Source of the DNA: Microcoleus sp. MP8IB2.171
Lineage (GTDB): Bacteria; Cyanobacteriota; Cyanobacteriia; Cyanobacteriales; Microcoleaceae
Reading direction: 5' to 3'
DNA: 32,727 nt
NCBI GenBank assembly: GCA_030248405.1
Contig: JARCMA010000261.1
Span: forward strand, 1 to 32,727
Shown: positions 31,001-32,727 of the stretch, piece after piece
How the letters are laid out: each line of letters begins with the position of its first letter
Numbering within the stretch: position 1 is the first letter of the stretch
Notes under the pieces: generated by a model
The model's database searches: none
The model's input: the letters and a program-made list of their open reading frames with translations, nothing else
Told to the model about the DNA's origin: nothing
Made by a program: the position numbers and the translations under genes

Positions 31001-31112
31001 GTCAGTTGACAGTTGACAGTTGACAGTTGACAGTTATTATTTTTGAATCTATTCCAATAATCAGTAACCAATAATTACTGACTACTGACTACTGACTATT
31101 GACTACTGACTA
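31001..31112. repeat. Two heptamer arrays: (TTGACAG)n and (ACTGACT)n
   Basis: Four to five TTGACAG copies at 31001-31035, then an AT-rich gap, then about five ACTGACT-type copies at 31075-31112. They fill the spacer between the HAS-barrel-like gene and ndhS, so they lie in the 3' trailer of ndhS. Confidence 0.85.
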
Positions 31113-31116
31113 ATTA

Positions 31117-31308
31117 CTATTTCGCGCGGCCAGCAGTAGCATCCACGAGATCCAACTGCGAAAGGCGGAACGTGATCAGCTTGTCCCAATTGCCACCTTC
31201 AAACAGTACCGCGACTTTCCCGTCGGTAACTCGCTGGACAAGTCCTTGAAAGCCGTAGTAAATCTCGCCCTTATCTTTAACTCGAACTGCCGAACCTGGA
31301 AAAATCAT
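31117..31308 (-). CDS. ndhS: NAD(P)H-quinone oxidoreductase subunit S
   Basis: A 63-residue protein. The sequence [20 protein letters not shown], then [20 protein letters not shown] and [11 protein letters not shown] matches NdhS, the small SH3-like subunit of the photosynthetic NDH-1 complex that helps dock ferredoxin on the stromal/cytoplasmic arm. The length is usual for cyanobacteria. It lies 132 bases downstream of the mrp gene on the same strand. Confidence 0.9.
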   Translation of the reverse strand: MIFPGSAVRVKDKGEIYYGFQGLVQRVTDGKVAVLFEGGNWDKLITFRLSQLDLVDATAGRAK

Positions 31309-31440
31309 AATTGTTTGAAAGTTAAGTTTGACTGTTTATAGTTTACCGTTTCTCGTTTCTAGTTCCCAAGCAGAGCCTGAGAACTAGGCAAATCTTCGTC
31401 AACCGGAAGACACGAGGCAAAGCCCAGAAACGAGAGTTTG

Positions 31441-32511
31441 TTAGGCTAAAGCTGCTACGGAAACTTTACCGGCAATCCTACCCGCGATCGCCCGCAACTC
31501 CCTTGCCGAAGCAGAACCCGGTTGTCCCACCACGATCGGCACCCCCGAATCGCCACCTTCCCGCAGCGGAATTTCCAGCGGAATGCGGCCTAACAGCGGC
31601 ACTCCCAACTCAGCAGCAGTCTTTTCCCCGCCACCAGAACCGAAAATATCGTATTGCTTGTCAGGCATATCCGGTGGCACAAAATAGCTCATGTTTTCCA
31701 CAATTCCCAATACCGACACTCCCAACTGCTGGAACATCTTCAACCCCTTGCGGGAATCCAACAAAGCCACCGTCTGCGGCGTCGTCACGATCACGACACC
31801 AGCCATCGGCACCGCCTGCGCCATTGTCAACTGCGCGTCTCCAGTACCCGGAGGCATATCGACAATCAGATAGTCTAAATCGCCCCAATTCACCTGATAG
31901 AGGAATTGCCGGATGATCCCGTTCAACATCGGGCCGCGCCAAATCACAGGTTGGTCTTTCTCAATTAAAAATGCCATCGACACCAATTTGACACCGTAGT
32001 TGAAGGCTGGTTCGAGGCTTTCCCCGCTTTTTCCGTCCCTAACCATCACTTTCGCGTCCCCCAAACCCAACATTGTCGGGTCATTGGGCCCATAGATATC
32101 CGCATCCAGCAAACCCACCTTAGCGCCGGTTTGCGCCAACGCTACTGCCACGTTTACCGCCACCGTGCTTTTGCCGACGCCGCCTTTACCGCTGGAAATT
32201 GCGATAATATTTTTCACGCCTTCAATGCCTTGGCGATCGACCACTCCCTTCTGCTGCGGCGTCTCGGCTGTCACCTCCACTGCCACTTTTTCGACTCCTG
32301 GCAACTGTTTGACCGCTTTTTGGCAATCTTCGACAATAAATTCTCGCAGCGGGCAAGCAGGCGTTGTCAGCACTAAAGTAAAACTGACGACACCGCCGTC
32401 AATTTTTATGTTACGAATCATGTTCAATTCCACCAAACTCTTTTGAAGTTCGGGGTCTTGCACAGGTCGCAGAATTTCTAAGACTGAACTAACATCGAGT
32501 GTATTGGGCAT
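31441..32511 (-). CDS. mrp: Mrp/NBP35-type iron-sulfur cluster carrier P-loop ATPase
   Basis: A 356-residue protein. Residues about 5-85 are a MIP18/DUF59 domain (VLEILRPVQDPELQKSLVEL, with Cys53). The P-loop is deviant Walker A SSGKGGVGKST (about 106-116), followed by DADIYGPNDPTMLG and VDMPPGTGDAQLT. Family members carry Fe-S clusters to target proteins. I did not see the C-terminal CXXC pair of NBP35; SYFVPPDMPDKQYDIFGSGGG stands at that place. Start: the ATG at 32511 has GGTGGAGA 5-12 bases upstream; the ATG at 32526 lies inside or before that ribosome-binding site, so 32511 is preferred. Confidence 0.9.
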   Translation of the reverse strand: MPNTLDVSSVLEILRPVQDPELQKSLVELNMIRNIKIDGGVVSFTLVLTTPACPLREFIVEDCQKAVKQLPGVEKVAVEVTAETPQQKGVVDRQGIEGVKNIIAISSGKGGVGKSTVAVNVAVALAQTGAKVGLLDADIYGPNDPTMLGLGDAKVMVRDGKSGESLEPAFNYGVKLVSMAFLIEKDQPVIWRGPMLNGIIRQFLYQVNWGDLDYLIVDMPPGTGDAQLTMAQAVPMAGVVIVTTPQTVALLDSRKGLKMFQQLGVSVLGIVENMSYFVPPDMPDKQYDIFGSGGGEKTAAELGVPLLGRIPLEIPLREGGDSGVPIVVGQPGSASARELRAIAGRIAGKVSVAALA

Positions 32512-32701
32512 TGTGTTCTCCACCATAGCTCTGCAATTGGGTTAGCGAATTTTCGATCGCAGGTTTAAGTATATTTTTATTGCTATTTTTTAATGTAACT
32601 TCATAGCGATCATTTGCAGACCTACGGTGGCATAATTACATGGCAACTGGATTTGGGAATCATTGCCCATCTAAGACTAAAATCTGACAACAGAAAATTT
32701 T

Positions 32702-32727
32702 ATGACAGTTTCTACCACACTTAAAAC
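32702..32727 (+). CDS. Start of a gene running off the window (unknown)
   Basis: An ATG at 32702 opens a frame MTVSTTLK that is cut by the window end. It is divergent from mrp with 190 bases between the starts. The short Ser/Thr-rich start is compatible with several cyanobacterial enzymes (for example coproporphyrinogen oxidase HemF), but eight residues are not enough to name it. Confidence 0.35.

Overview
The window looks like chromosomal DNA of a filamentous cyanobacterium, probably of the Oscillatoriales (Microcoleus/Oscillatoria-like). This is inference from content: frequent GCGATCGC (HIP1) octamers, NdhS, an IctB-family protein, an L33-S18-RNase II/R cluster, an exosortase paired with a PEP-CTERM membrane protein, XisI/XisH-type proteins, an apocarotenoid oxygenase, and many arrays of 7-base repeats between genes. 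No rRNA, tRNA or CRISPR array was seen.

Layout. 1-2.9 kb: the end of a KdpD-like protein, a CPA1-type Na+/H+ antiporter, then a cupin-methyltransferase pair on the minus strand. 2.9-5.3 kb (minus): a tandemly duplicated two-gene module (RHH-like antitoxin candidate plus HEPN protein) in which the upstream antitoxin copy carries a one-base deletion, then an exported protein with an in-frame stop in its signal peptide. 5.4-8.5 kb: folate-biopterin-type transporter and carotenoid oxygenase. 8.5-10.8 kb: repeat-rich spacer, DUF4436-like membrane protein, SGNH hydrolase. 10.8-11.65 kb: overlapping nucleotidyltransferase / antitoxin / RelE-like toxin operon. 11.7-16.2 kb: two tandem RDD membrane protein genes, with a decayed rpmG start between them, then rpmG, rpsR and an RNase II/R family exonuclease.

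16.6-20.8 kb: PlsC-like acyltransferase, a histidine-kinase-like protein without the phospho-acceptor histidine, and ictB with an insert that looks like the local intergenic repeat. 21.0-23.2 kb (minus): TPR membrane protein coupled to a small exported peptide, then smpB. 23.3-27.7 kb: exosortase with a C-terminal EpsI-like domain, overlapping a 966-residue VIT/vWA membrane protein that ends in a PEP-CTERM signal; this is the clearest dedicated enzyme-substrate pair. 27.9-30.0 kb (minus): Rieske protein, XRE regulator, XisI, a 5'-truncated XisH and a trypsin-like protease. 30.3-32.7 kb: HAS-barrel-like protein, ndhS, mrp and the first codons of a further gene.

The region mixes housekeeping genes with accessory modules showing duplication and decay: a frameshift, a nonsense codon, two truncated remnants, a gene pair separated by a direct repeat, and a coding insertion of repeat DNA. 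Family names rest on motif recognition by eye; no database search was run.
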